A stretch of 64,000 nt of DNA, taken from the NCBI RefSeq assembly GCF_003850345.1, contig NZ_CP027707.1, positions 1,860,001 through 1,924,000 of the forward strand. Direction: 5' to 3'. The notes beneath the pieces are model-generated. The model was given only the letters and a program-made list of their open reading frames with translations, searched no databases and had not been told where the DNA came from. Position numbers and translations under genes: made by a program. Position 1 is the stretch's first letter; the number at the start of each line of letters is the position of its first letter. This DNA comes from Pseudomonas chlororaphis subsp. piscium. Lineage in GTDB: Bacteria; Pseudomonadota; Gammaproteobacteria; Pseudomonadales; Pseudomonadaceae. This document shows positions 8,339 to 18,656 of this stretch, one piece after another.

Positions 8339-9121
8339 TCAGATTGCGTTATGGCTCTTGAGCCAGCCCAGGCCGGCCTCGGTGGTGGTCAGCGGCTTGT
8401 ATTCGCAGCCGACCCAGCCCTGGTAGCCGATCTTGTCCAGGTGCCCGAACAGGAAGTGGTAGTTGATCTCTCCGGTGCCCGGTTCGTTACGCCCCGGGTT
8501 ATCCGCCAGCTGGACATGGTTGATCGCGTCCAGGTGACCGGACAGGGTCCGGGCCAGGTCGCCCTCCATGATTTGCATGTGGTAGATGTCGTATTGCAGG
8601 TACAGGTTGCTGCTGCCGACCTGTTCGCGGATCGACAGGGCCTGGGCCGTGTTGTTCAGGTAGAAGCCCGGGATGTCACGGGTGTTGATGGCTTCCATCA
8701 CCAGCTTGATGCCCGCGGCCTGGAGTTTTTCGGCGGCGTACTTGAGGTTGGCGATAAAGGTCTTTTCCACCGTGTCATCGTCGACGCCCTGTGGGCGGAT
8801 GCCGGCCAGGCAGTTGATCTGGGTATTGCCCAGCACCTGGGCGTAGGCGATGGCCAGGTCGACCCCGGCGCGGAACTCCTCGACCCGGTCCGGCAGGCAG
8901 GCGATACCGCGCTCGCCCTTGGCCCAATCGCCCGCGGGAAGGTTGAACAGCACCTGGGTCAGGCCGTGGGCGTCGAGTTGCGCCTTGATCTCGGCGGAGC
9001 TGAATTCGTAGGGGAACAGGTATTCGACACCACTGAAGCCGGCCTCGGCGGCGGCCTTGAAGCGGGCGAGGAAGTCCTGTTCGGTGAACAGCATGGACAG
9101 GTTGGCGGCAAAACGCGGCAT
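8339..9121 (-). CDS. hyi: Hydroxypyruvate isomerase
   Basis: A 260-aa TIM-barrel isomerase (AP-endonuclease-2 superfamily) that interconverts hydroxypyruvate and tartronate semialdehyde. It shows FAANLSMLFTE at the N-terminus, the metal-binding Glu segments KLVMEAINTRDIPGF and GWVGCEYKP, and HVQLADNPGRNEPGTGEINY, all typical of Hyi. The gene is second in the gcl operon, and a REP element lies between it and gcl. Confidence 0.93.
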   Translation of the reverse strand: MPRFAANLSMLFTEQDFLARFKAAAEAGFSGVEYLFPYEFSSAEIKAQLDAHGLTQVLFNLPAGDWAKGERGIACLPDRVEEFRAGVDLAIAYAQVLGNTQINCLAGIRPQGVDDDTVEKTFIANLKYAAEKLQAAGIKLVMEAINTRDIPGFYLNNTAQALSIREQVGSSNLYLQYDIYHMQIMEGDLARTLSGHLDAINHVQLADNPGRNEPGTGEINYHFLFGHLDKIGYQGWVGCEYKPLTTTEAGLGWLKSHNAI

Positions 9122-9147
9122 GGTGGTCTCCTGTAGAGGTTCAATCC

Positions 9148-9250
9148 CTGTAGCCGCTGCCGCGGGCTGCGATAAGGCCGAAGGCCTTCGACGATCCTGA
9201 GATCTTGCGCATCCTGCGGATGCGATCGCAGACTTCGGCAGCGGCTACAC
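9148..9250. repeat. REP-type inverted repeat (TGTAGCCGCTGCCG family)
   Basis: Outer arms CTGTAGCCGCTGCCGCGG and TTCGGCAGCGGCTACAC enclose an inner AAGGCCGAAGGCCTT palindrome. It lies between gcl and hyi and is near-identical in plan to the copy at 11750-11851 downstream of the GlcG-like gene. Confidence 0.85.
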
Positions 9251-9257
9251 AGTGGTG

Positions 9258-11033
<1,776 letters not shown>

Positions 11034-11059
11034 GGTTTTGTGCCTCTTACGTTTTGTAA

Positions 11060-11069
11060 TTGTATACAA
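11060..11069. promoter_or_regulatory. Candidate operator TTGTATACAA, gcl-proximal
   Basis: Perfect 10-bp palindrome TTGTATACAA, 26 bp upstream of the gcl start. An identical copy lies at 11199. The sequence class suits a FadR/VanR-type GntR repressor. As I recall, P. putida gcl is controlled by the GntR regulator GclR. Confidence 0.6.
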
Positions 11070-11198
11070 GTGGCTTTGTGTGGAGTGTATTCACGGCGAG
11101 CGTCGCAGGTCAATCCATTTTCTCTACCGCTTGAATGCGTTCGTCCGATGCCTATAAACAGGCGACTTTTCGTCGGAATCAGGGATTTGCGAAAAATA

Positions 11199-11208
11199 TT
11201 GTATACAA
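11199..11208. promoter_or_regulatory. Candidate operator TTGTATACAA, GlcG-like-proximal
   Basis: Second exact copy of TTGTATACAA, 139 bp from the first and about 90 bp upstream of the GlcG-like start. It lies in an AT-rich stretch likely to contain that gene's promoter. Confidence 0.6.
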
Positions 11209-11297
11209 AAATAAGGTTTGTTGTGCTCTATTTGTTATATCGATCTTCTTATCGGAACACCCGGATTTTTCCCAATAACAAAATAAGGACGGCACCC

Positions 11298-11738
11298 ATG
11301 AGCGCTTTAACCTTGAATGTTGCAGTCAGCCTGGCCGGCCAGGCCCTGGCCTTCGGCCGTGAGATCAGCGCGGCACCCTTGACCATCGCGGTGCTCGATG
11401 CCGGCGGGCATCTGGTGACCTTGCAGCGCGAAGACGGGGCCAGCCTGCTGCGGCCACAGATCGCCATCGGCAAGGCTTGGGGCGCGATTGCCCTGGGCAA
11501 GGGTTCGCGCCTGCTGGCGCTGGATGCGCAGCAGCGGCCGGCCTTCATTGCCGCGCTCAACAGCCTGGGGCAGGGCAGCGTGGTGCCGGCCCCGGGTGGG
11601 GTGCTGATTCGTGATCAGCAGGGGGCGGTGGTGGGGGCGATCGGTATCAGCGGTGACACTTCGGACATCGACGAGCAATGCGCGATCAGTGCCATCGAGG
11701 CGCAGGGCTTGCAGGCGGATGCGGGCGTGAGCGCGTGA
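11298..11738 (+). CDS. GlcG/HbpS-family heme-binding-like protein
   Basis: A 146-aa protein of the GlcG/HbpS fold, with the characteristic APLTIAVLDAGGHLVTLQREDGA, a GKAWGAIALG helix segment, and a C-terminal GGVLIRDQQGAVVGAIGISGDTSDIDEQCA. Family members are commonly encoded beside glycolate/glyoxylate genes. Some bind heme, but the biochemical role here is unknown. The start at 11298 follows ATAAGGA. The leader contains AATAACAA (11274-11281), which fits the AAnAAnAA Hfq/Crc recognition pattern. Divergent from gcl and probably co-regulated through the paired palindromes. Confidence 0.8.
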   Translation: MSALTLNVAVSLAGQALAFGREISAAPLTIAVLDAGGHLVTLQREDGASLLRPQIAIGKAWGAIALGKGSRLLALDAQQRPAFIAALNSLGQGSVVPAPGGVLIRDQQGAVVGAIGISGDTSDIDEQCAISAIEAQGLQADAGVSA

Positions 11739-11749
11739 TTCTGTAGCCG

Positions 11750-11851
11750 TGTAGCCGCTGCCGCAGGCTGCGATCGCACACAAGGTGTGCGCAAGATCTG
11801 AAGATCGCTGAAGGCCTTCGGCCTTATCGCAGCCTGCGGCAGCGGCTACAG
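11750..11851. repeat. REP-type inverted repeat (TGTAGCCGCTGCCG family)
   Basis: Arms GTAGCCGCTGCCGCAGGCTGCGATCG and TATCGCAGCCTGCGGCAGCGGCTAC form a long hairpin of over 20 bp, with an inner AAGATCTGAAGATC-type repeat. It lies between the convergent GlcG-like and TetR genes and could also terminate both. Confidence 0.85.
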
Positions 11852-11859
11852 GGGCTGGT

Positions 11860-12468
11860 TTACTGGTCCGTTTCGCAGCCCTTGAGCACCAGGCGGATGA
11901 TGGTCCGGGCGGCGGCTTCGTAATCGGACTCGTCCAGCTTGGCCTTGCCGGTCACCACCGAGATCTGCCAGTCGAAATCGGCATAGGTCTGGGTCGCGGC
12001 CCAGATGCTGAACATCAGGTGGTGCGGGTCGATGGGCGCGATCTGGCCACGATCGATCCAGGTCTGGATGCAATCGATGTTGTGTTTGGCCTGGGCGTTG
12101 AGCTGCTCGACCTGGTCCGGGCTCAGGTGCGGGGCACCGTGCATGATCTCGCTGGCGAACACCTTGGAGGCGAAGGGCAGGTCGCGGGAGATGCGGATCT
12201 TCGAGCGGATGTAGCCGCTCAGCACTTCACTGGGCACGCCGTCGGCGTTGAACGGGGTCGAAGCCTGGAGGATTGGCTCGATGATGCTTTCCAGGACCTC
12301 GCGGTAGAGGTTTTCCTTGGATTTGAAGTAGTAGTAGACGTTGGGTTTGGGCAACCCCGCCTTGGCCGCGATGTCGCTGGTTTTGGTCGCAGCGAAGCCT
12401 TTGTCGGCAAACTCTTCACTGGCTGCCCGCAGGATCAGTTCTTTGTTGCGCTCGCGGATGGTGCTCAT
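11860..12468 (-). CDS. TetR-family transcriptional regulator
   Basis: A 202-aa repressor-type protein. The N-terminal helix-turn-helix spans about residues 8-55 (ILRAASEEFADKGFAATKTSDIAAKAGLPKPNVYYYFKSKE, given here only as its two halves around GFAATK). The C-terminal ligand domain resembles RutR-type TetR proteins. The start at 12468 (MSTIRERNK) is preferred over the frame's upstream Met at 12507 because it puts the helix-turn-helix at the usual distance. The target is unknown. Its position beside the GlcG-like gene suggests nitrogen or purine catabolism, but this is inference. Confidence 0.8.
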   Translation of the reverse strand: MSTIRERNKELILRAASEEFADKGFAATKTSDIAAKAGLPKPNVYYYFKSKENLYREVLESIIEPILQASTPFNADGVPSEVLSGYIRSKIRISRDLPFASKVFASEIMHGAPHLSPDQVEQLNAQAKHNIDCIQTWIDRGQIAPIDPHHLMFSIWAATQTYADFDWQISVVTGKAKLDESDYEAAARTIIRLVLKGCETDQ

Positions 12469-12603
12469 AAACCAGGTGATTCCTTGCCTGTTCGGGCGGT
12501 TGCGCATGGTAGCACCGGCCTTGCGCGAGGCTCAAGAATGCCCCGCCAGACCCTGTTGCGCGCTATGCTTCGCCACATTTATGACCTCAAGGAACCCTGA
12601 TCC

Positions 12604-13530
<927 letters not shown>

Positions 13531-13581
13531 TTCGCTGAAGGCCCTCGCCGCACTAGGACGAGGGGCAGGGGCGAGGATCTG

Positions 13582-14997
13582 TCAGGCGGGGAGCAGTTGC
13601 GCGACCGCCAGGCCGATCTTGTTGATCGCCTGTTCGATCTTGCGGTTGGGCACGCCGGCAAAGTTCAGCCTGAGGCAATTGCGGTATTTGCCGGCCGCGG
13701 AAAAGATATTGCCGTTGGCGATCTGGATGTCCTCGGCTTCCAGCAGCCGGTTCAGGGTGTAGGTGTCGAACTCGTCCGGCAACTCCACCCACAAGGTGAA
13801 CCCGCCCTGGGGTTTGCTGACCCGGGTGCCTTCCGGCAGATAGCGGCTGACCCACTCGGTCATCAGGTCGCGATGGCGCTGGTACTGTTTGCGCATCCGT
13901 CGCAGGTGCGGCAGGTAATGCCCCTTGGCAATGAATTCGGCGACCGCCAGCTGCGGCTGGGTCGCGGTGGTGCCGGAGCCGACGTATTTCATGTGCAGCA
14001 CTTGCGGCAGGTAACGCCCCGGGGCGATCCAGCCGATCCTCAGGCCCGGCGCCAGGGTTTTCGAGAACGAACTGCACAGCAGCACGCGCCCGTCGTCGTC
14101 GAATGACTTCAGGGTGCGCGGCCGCGGGTAGCGGAACGCCAGGTCGCCATAGATATCGTCTTCGATGATCGGCACGTCGTAGCGCTGGGCCAGGCGGATC
14201 ATCGCGCGCTTGCGATCGTCCGGCATGATGTAGCCCAGCGGGTTGTTGCAATTGGGCGTGAGCTGGATGGCCTTGATCGGCCACTGTTCCAGGGCCATTT
14301 CCATGGCTTCCAGGCTGATGCCGGTGACCGGGTCGGTGGGAATCTCCAGGGCCTTGAGGCCGGCGGCCTTGAGCAGCTGGATGATGCCATGAAAGCAGGG
14401 GGAGGCGATGGCCACGATGTCGCCGGGCTCGCACAGCGCGCGGATGGCGATGGACAGGGCTTCCTGGCAGCCGCTGGTGACGACGATTTCCGCGGGCGTC
14501 AGGCGGCAGCCGGAGTCGACGCCAAGGCGGGCAATCTGCTCGCGCAGGCTCAGCACACCCTGCAGGTGGTTGTATTGCAGGCTCGGGCTGTCGCTGCGTC
14601 GGCTGATCCGCGCCAGGGCGGTCAGCAGCGGCTTGAGGGTCGGCGCCGTGGTGTCGGGCATGCCGCAACCCAGTTGAATGGCATTGGCGTTCTGCTCCTG
14701 GCGCATCAGGTCCTGCACCAGGTCCCACTGGGAGATATCCACAGGCCGCAACGACGGCCGTCCCATCTTCGGCAACTCCGGCAAACGCCGGCCGGCCGGG
14801 ACGAAATAGCCCGACTTGGGTTTGGGGATAGCCAGTCCCGAGCTTTCCAGGACCCGATAGGCCTGTTGCACGGTGGTGAGGCTGACGCCGTGCTCGAGGC
14901 TCAGGGCCCGCACCGAAGGCAATCGCTCCCCCGGCCCGTATAACCCCTGCTCAATGCGGCTACTTATGTATTCGGCGAGATTCAGGTATCGAGTCAT
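13582..14997 (-). CDS. MocR-type regulator (GntR helix-turn-helix fused to aminotransferase domain)
   Basis: A 471-aa MocR protein. A GntR winged helix occupies residues 1-70 (PSVRALSLEHGVSLTTVQQAY, then a GYFV wing), followed by a fold-type I aminotransferase domain. That domain has NPLGYIMPDD (about 251-260), EDDIYGDL (279-286) and the PLP Lys in SFSKTLAPGLRIGW (Lys313). Such proteins bind PLP-amino acid adducts and act as regulators. It is transcribed divergently from the eleven-gene cluster at 15273-25844 and is the obvious candidate pathway regulator. It may correspond to gvgR of the WH6 cluster, but I am not certain of that name. Confidence 0.88.
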   Translation of the reverse strand: MTRYLNLAEYISSRIEQGLYGPGERLPSVRALSLEHGVSLTTVQQAYRVLESSGLAIPKPKSGYFVPAGRRLPELPKMGRPSLRPVDISQWDLVQDLMRQEQNANAIQLGCGMPDTTAPTLKPLLTALARISRRSDSPSLQYNHLQGVLSLREQIARLGVDSGCRLTPAEIVVTSGCQEALSIAIRALCEPGDIVAIASPCFHGIIQLLKAAGLKALEIPTDPVTGISLEAMEMALEQWPIKAIQLTPNCNNPLGYIMPDDRKRAMIRLAQRYDVPIIEDDIYGDLAFRYPRPRTLKSFDDDGRVLLCSSFSKTLAPGLRIGWIAPGRYLPQVLHMKYVGSGTTATQPQLAVAEFIAKGHYLPHLRRMRKQYQRHRDLMTEWVSRYLPEGTRVSKPQGGFTLWVELPDEFDTYTLNRLLEAEDIQIANGNIFSAAGKYRNCLRLNFAGVPNRKIEQAINKIGLAVAQLLPA

Positions 14998-15272
14998 GCG
15001 GGGGACTGTAGCGACTCATCTGTCGTATAAAAAGTTACAGATTTCACTTTTTTTGAAAATTTTTTGGGGATAAAAAGCAATCTGTACTGAGAAAAATCAT
15101 CTGGCGTGTACCTATAAGACAGTGGTTGCCTTTGGGAAGATGGCCCGCATCGCGCTGTACTGGTTGTTCTTAAATACAGTTGCGGCGCAATTCAGAGTCC
15201 CCCCGGGCAACGTGCAACGGGCTTCCCCCTCAGACTACTTTAGACGATGACTTCTCAAGGAAGAGCAGGGTA

Positions 15273-16277
15273 ATGACGGCAAGGATCAAACTGACTCCAC
15301 AGATGGCTGAGTACGAGCAGAAGTTCACCGACGGTGGTGAGGTTCGCTGGCTGCCTTATTTGATGTATTTCCATCCTACCGATCACAGTTCGGAGGTGGT
15401 CAATACAGATGCCTCGGGCTTCCGCTATTCGGAGTTGCTGGGCATACAGTATTCGGTGGTCAACAGCCGCCACGCCAAGAGCGTGCGGGTGCTGGCCGGT
15501 AGCTCGACCGTGTTTGGCATCGGTGCCAGTTCGGATGCCTGGACACTGCCTTCGCGCCTGGCCGAGAACGATCCGGACAGCAAACCCTGGATCAACTTCG
15601 GCGGACGCAGCTTCAACTCGACCCAGGAACTGACGCTCTTCACCCTTTACCGTCATTTGCTGCCCAAGGTCGACGAGATTGTGCTGTTTTCCGGGTTCAA
15701 CAACCTGGGGCTGGCCCGCCAGCCACAAAGCAGCCGTGGCGAACACGGCGCTTTCTTCAACTGCAACCAGTTCTTCGACGCCATGCGTCCGGAGACTCAG
15801 GCACCCAAGCGCGGCATGTTCCGCGCCTTGCTCGGCAAGGAACAGGAAGAGCCGACGCCCGAGCCGCCACCGTCCATGGAAGAGCAGATCGAATACGCCG
15901 CCGACCTGACCCTGCGTCACCTGGATACCTGGCGCGCGCTGGCGGCCGACATGGGCGCCAAGCTGACCTTCATTCTACAGCCGCTGGCCGGCTGGGTCCG
16001 GGAAAAGGGCTGCAACGAGGAAGAACAGCTGTTCGCCGAGCTGGATCGCGCCGGCAGTTTCAGCGAGGTCTATGGCGACATCCTGCAGCCTAGCGTCTGC
16101 GAGGCCTATGCCGCTCGCCTGCGCGAGGGCGCACAGAAGATGGGCGTGCGTTTCGTGAACATTACACCGCTGCTGTCCGAGGCCCTGCGGCCTGAACAGT
16201 GGCTGTTCGTCGACCGTATTCACTTCACCGACCAGGGGAACGATTTCGTCTCGAAAATCATCCTCGATGTTCTTTAA
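15273..16277 (+). CDS. gvgA: SGNH/GDSL-like hydrolase, first gene of the vinylglycine-type cluster
   Basis: A 334-aa protein with SGNH-hydrolase blocks: AGSSTVFGIG (about 75-84, block I Ser), FSGFNN (139-144, block III Gly/Asn) and VDRIHFTDQGN (313-323, the catalytic Asp-x-x-His). It has no signal peptide, so it is cytoplasmic. Such enzymes remove or transfer acyl or carbamoyl groups; the substrate here is unknown. The start at 15273 follows AGGAAGAGCAGGG. It heads a run of eleven same-strand genes, and the gvgB ribosome site overlaps its stop. The symbol is assigned by gene order against the remembered P. fluorescens WH6 gvg cluster, not by alignment. Confidence 0.7.
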   Translation: MTARIKLTPQMAEYEQKFTDGGEVRWLPYLMYFHPTDHSSEVVNTDASGFRYSELLGIQYSVVNSRHAKSVRVLAGSSTVFGIGASSDAWTLPSRLAENDPDSKPWINFGGRSFNSTQELTLFTLYRHLLPKVDEIVLFSGFNNLGLARQPQSSRGEHGAFFNCNQFFDAMRPETQAPKRGMFRALLGKEQEEPTPEPPPSMEEQIEYAADLTLRHLDTWRALAADMGAKLTFILQPLAGWVREKGCNEEEQLFAELDRAGSFSEVYGDILQPSVCEAYAARLREGAQKMGVRFVNITPLLSEALRPEQWLFVDRIHFTDQGNDFVSKIILDVL

Positions 16278-16288
16278 AGGAGTCTGCC

Positions 16289-16375
16289 ATGAGTTACATC
16301 AAGAGCTTGTTCCAACGCCTGTTCGGCAAGAAGAAAAAGAAGAAGCCGGACTCTTCGATCTACCCGATGTTCTGA
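16289..16375 (+). CDS. gvgB: 28-residue Lys-rich peptide of the vinylglycine-type cluster
   Basis: An 87-nt ORF with an ideal AAAGGAG site 6 nt before its ATG, placed 11 nt after gvgA. The product begins MSYIKSLFQRLFG, a short amphipathic helix, continues with six Lys and ends PDSSIYPMF. No domain is recognisable. It corresponds in position and size to one of the two ORFs under 150 nt reported as essential for 4-formylaminooxyvinylglycine production in WH6. N- and C-terminal pieces recall DUF5989 (MSFLK..L.. and ..IY.LF), the small partner often found with carbamoyltransferases, but without its membrane helix. This likeness is by eye and tentative. A carrier-peptide role is another possibility. 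Confidence 0.75.
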   Translation: MSYIKSLFQRLFGKKKKKKPDSSIYPMF

Positions 16376-16462
16376 TCTCGACACCCGACGTCATTGCTTG
16401 CCGATGACTGAGGGCCGGCAATGGATTGCCTTGGTCTCCAACCTGGAAGGGAAGTAAACAGT

Positions 16463-18640
16463 ATGTGGCGCCAGTTTTATCGATCAGTCAGCAACCCCGA
16501 GAGCTTTCTGGGGGATGTCAGTATTCGGCGTCTGATGGGCCTGGCCGCACCGGGTGAAACCGGTGCGGAAGGCTTGGCCGGGTTGCGGGTGCAGATCGAG
16601 CACTGGCGTGACGAGCAGGCCCAGGCTTACCGCGAACTGGCCAGCCAGGCCGCGGAACTGGGCAACCAACGAGAATTCGCCGAGGCACTGCTGGTGCACT
16701 CGGCGCCATTGGCCTCGGTGCTGGGCTGCTGGCTGCAAGGCATGAGCGCCCCCGGGGTCTTCGAGGACAGCGCGCAGCTCAAGCTCATGGAGCTGCTGGC
16801 CCACGACGTGGGTGTCGGGCGGCCCCTGGCATCGCGCGGCGATCACTTCAAATCGCTGTTGGTACAGGCGGGGCTGACCGCCTACGCGGTTTCGCCGTTC
16901 GAGCTTTCCACGCTCCCCGACCTGCCTGACGAACTGTTCGAATTACCTGCATTGCTGCAAGCGGTGAGCCGCCGCAGCGATGCCTTTGGCGACACCCTGT
17001 GCGGCATCGACTTTGCCTGGCGTGCCCTGGGGCTGAGCCCATGGTGGTCGGTGCTGGATGCCCGGCAACTGGACGTCCGCCGGCTCGACCTGAACCAACT
17101 GGATGAAACCGCGGGCGACAGCTCGGCGCTGGAGATCTCCCAGTGGGTCTGCGAGCAGGTCGCCTGCCTGGGCAGCCTGCGCCGCCTGCAACTGGAGGCG
17201 GGCGCCCAGTGGTTATTCGCGGCCCTGAAGACTTTCAACGAGCGGCTGCTGGCGCACTGTCGGGCCGCGGTATCGCCCGAGCGCCTGATGGGCAAGATGA
17301 TCCAGCGCATGGCCCGGGCCGGCGCGGTCTATCACCAGGATTACAAGATGGAAGGCCGCAGCCTGGCACAGTGGCTGCGCGAGGCCCAGGTCGACCCCGT
17401 GCCGCTGCTGGAAATGCTTTCGCGCAGTCGCCTGATCGTGCCGGGCAACGCCGAGAAGAGCCTGCTGGTCAACACCCTGGTCGCGCCGAACGGGCGCATG
17501 TTCCGGATTTTCAGCGAGGCCGACCTGAGCGTCATCCGCAAATGGATCGATGGCCTGCCTGGCCCGATCCAGCGCGCAGAAACTGCCGATGTACCAGCGC
17601 CAAGCCCTTGCCATGCAGTGGTTCCACAGGTGCTAGGCGAGGACATTCAGGAGCAGGGCCAGTGGCCCAAGAGCCTGCGCGAGGCCTATTTCGTCTTGCA
17701 GGGCAGGGCGCTGGCGCCTCGCACCCAGGCTTTTGCTCTGGCGTATGTGACGCGCTGGCTGGAGCAGTCGCGCCGCTCGCTGCAAAACTCCGAGCGCACC
17801 TTGCCCGAGTCCTGGAATGTCGGCGTATTGCGCGAATGGTTGCTGGACAAGCACGACCGCCATGGCCAGGAGTTCGAAGAAAGCGACCCGGCGGCCATGC
17901 CCTCGCGCGAGGAAATCGTCGACTCCACCCTGCAACTGGCGCCGCTGACCCTGATCGACGGTGCCTGGCTCCAGGGTTTCACCGACCTGACGCTGGCCTC
18001 GTCCCATGTCGGGTACGCGCTGTTCCAGACTTACTGGGACGAGCTGGGCAACGGCTCCTATGCGCTGAACCATCCGAAAATCTACCGCGACGGCCTGCGC
18101 CAGATGGGGCTGGAGCTGGCGCCTACCGGTGCCCACGAGTTCGCCGAGGATGAGCGGTTGCGTGAGGCGTCGTTCCGCTTGCCGGTCTACTGGCTGTGCC
18201 TGGGCAAGCTGCCGGTGACCTTCATGCCGGAAATCCTCGGCATGAACCTGGCGATGGAACTGTCAGGGGTGGGCGGCAGCTATCGCTCGGCCCGACGCTT
18301 CCTCCGGCACTACGGCTTCAGCACGGCGTTCGTCGACCTGCACAACACCATCGATAACGTCTCCACCGGGCATTCGGCCTGGGCGGTGGACGCCATCGAC
18401 GCCTACATGCGCCAGGTCGCCGCGTCGAAGCCGGCGGAACTGGCAGAACACTGGCAGCGGGTCCGCGTCGGCTACGAGTCTCTGGCACCGCAGCCGGACC
18501 GACTGACGTCCTGGTTGCGACGCCTGGGTATCGGCTCGGCGGGCGCGGTCCTGCCCCGGAGCAAGACGCGGGGCGAGGATCAGGCGCTGTTCCATCACGA
18601 ACCTATTGTCCCTGCCGCGCCGGTTGGCGTAACGGCCTGA
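16463..18640 (+). CDS. gvgC: Heme-oxygenase-like (iron-containing redox enzyme family) protein
   Basis: A 725-aa protein, the largest in the cluster. The C-terminal third resembles iron-containing redox enzymes with a heme-oxygenase fold. It contains DGAWLQGF, then YWDELGNGSYALNHPKIY (Glu527, His537, the E-x9-H spacing of SznF/BesC-type enzymes) and LHNTIDNVSTGH (His627, Asp631). The usual third His, three residues after the Asp, is Ser634, with a His at 637, so the metal site is atypical. N-oxygenation or C-C/C-N oxidation would fit a pathway that makes an aminooxy group, but this is inference. The N-terminal ~400 residues have no recognised domain. The start follows GGAAGGGAAG. Confidence 0.7.
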   Translation: MWRQFYRSVSNPESFLGDVSIRRLMGLAAPGETGAEGLAGLRVQIEHWRDEQAQAYRELASQAAELGNQREFAEALLVHSAPLASVLGCWLQGMSAPGVFEDSAQLKLMELLAHDVGVGRPLASRGDHFKSLLVQAGLTAYAVSPFELSTLPDLPDELFELPALLQAVSRRSDAFGDTLCGIDFAWRALGLSPWWSVLDARQLDVRRLDLNQLDETAGDSSALEISQWVCEQVACLGSLRRLQLEAGAQWLFAALKTFNERLLAHCRAAVSPERLMGKMIQRMARAGAVYHQDYKMEGRSLAQWLREAQVDPVPLLEMLSRSRLIVPGNAEKSLLVNTLVAPNGRMFRIFSEADLSVIRKWIDGLPGPIQRAETADVPAPSPCHAVVPQVLGEDIQEQGQWPKSLREAYFVLQGRALAPRTQAFALAYVTRWLEQSRRSLQNSERTLPESWNVGVLREWLLDKHDRHGQEFEESDPAAMPSREEIVDSTLQLAPLTLIDGAWLQGFTDLTLASSHVGYALFQTYWDELGNGSYALNHPKIYRDGLRQMGLELAPTGAHEFAEDERLREASFRLPVYWLCLGKLPVTFMPEILGMNLAMELSGVGGSYRSARRFLRHYGFSTAFVDLHNTIDNVSTGHSAWAVDAIDAYMRQVAASKPAELAEHWQRVRVGYESLAPQPDRLTSWLRRLGIGSAGAVLPRSKTRGEDQALFHHEPIVPAAPVGVTA

Positions 18641-18656
18641 ACATCAAGGAGTGTCC

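Noticed and set aside
13542..13564. CCCTCG/CGAGGG hairpin between the DUF808 and MocR genes as a terminator
   Set aside because: The stem is only 6 bp with an 11-nt loop and no T run on either strand.
16330..16352. Poly-Lys run in the 28-residue peptide as a programmed frameshift site
   Set aside because: The A-rich stretch reads AAG AAG AAA AAG in frame and lacks a proper X-XXY-YYZ slippery heptamer. The short frame ends cleanly with a good stop.
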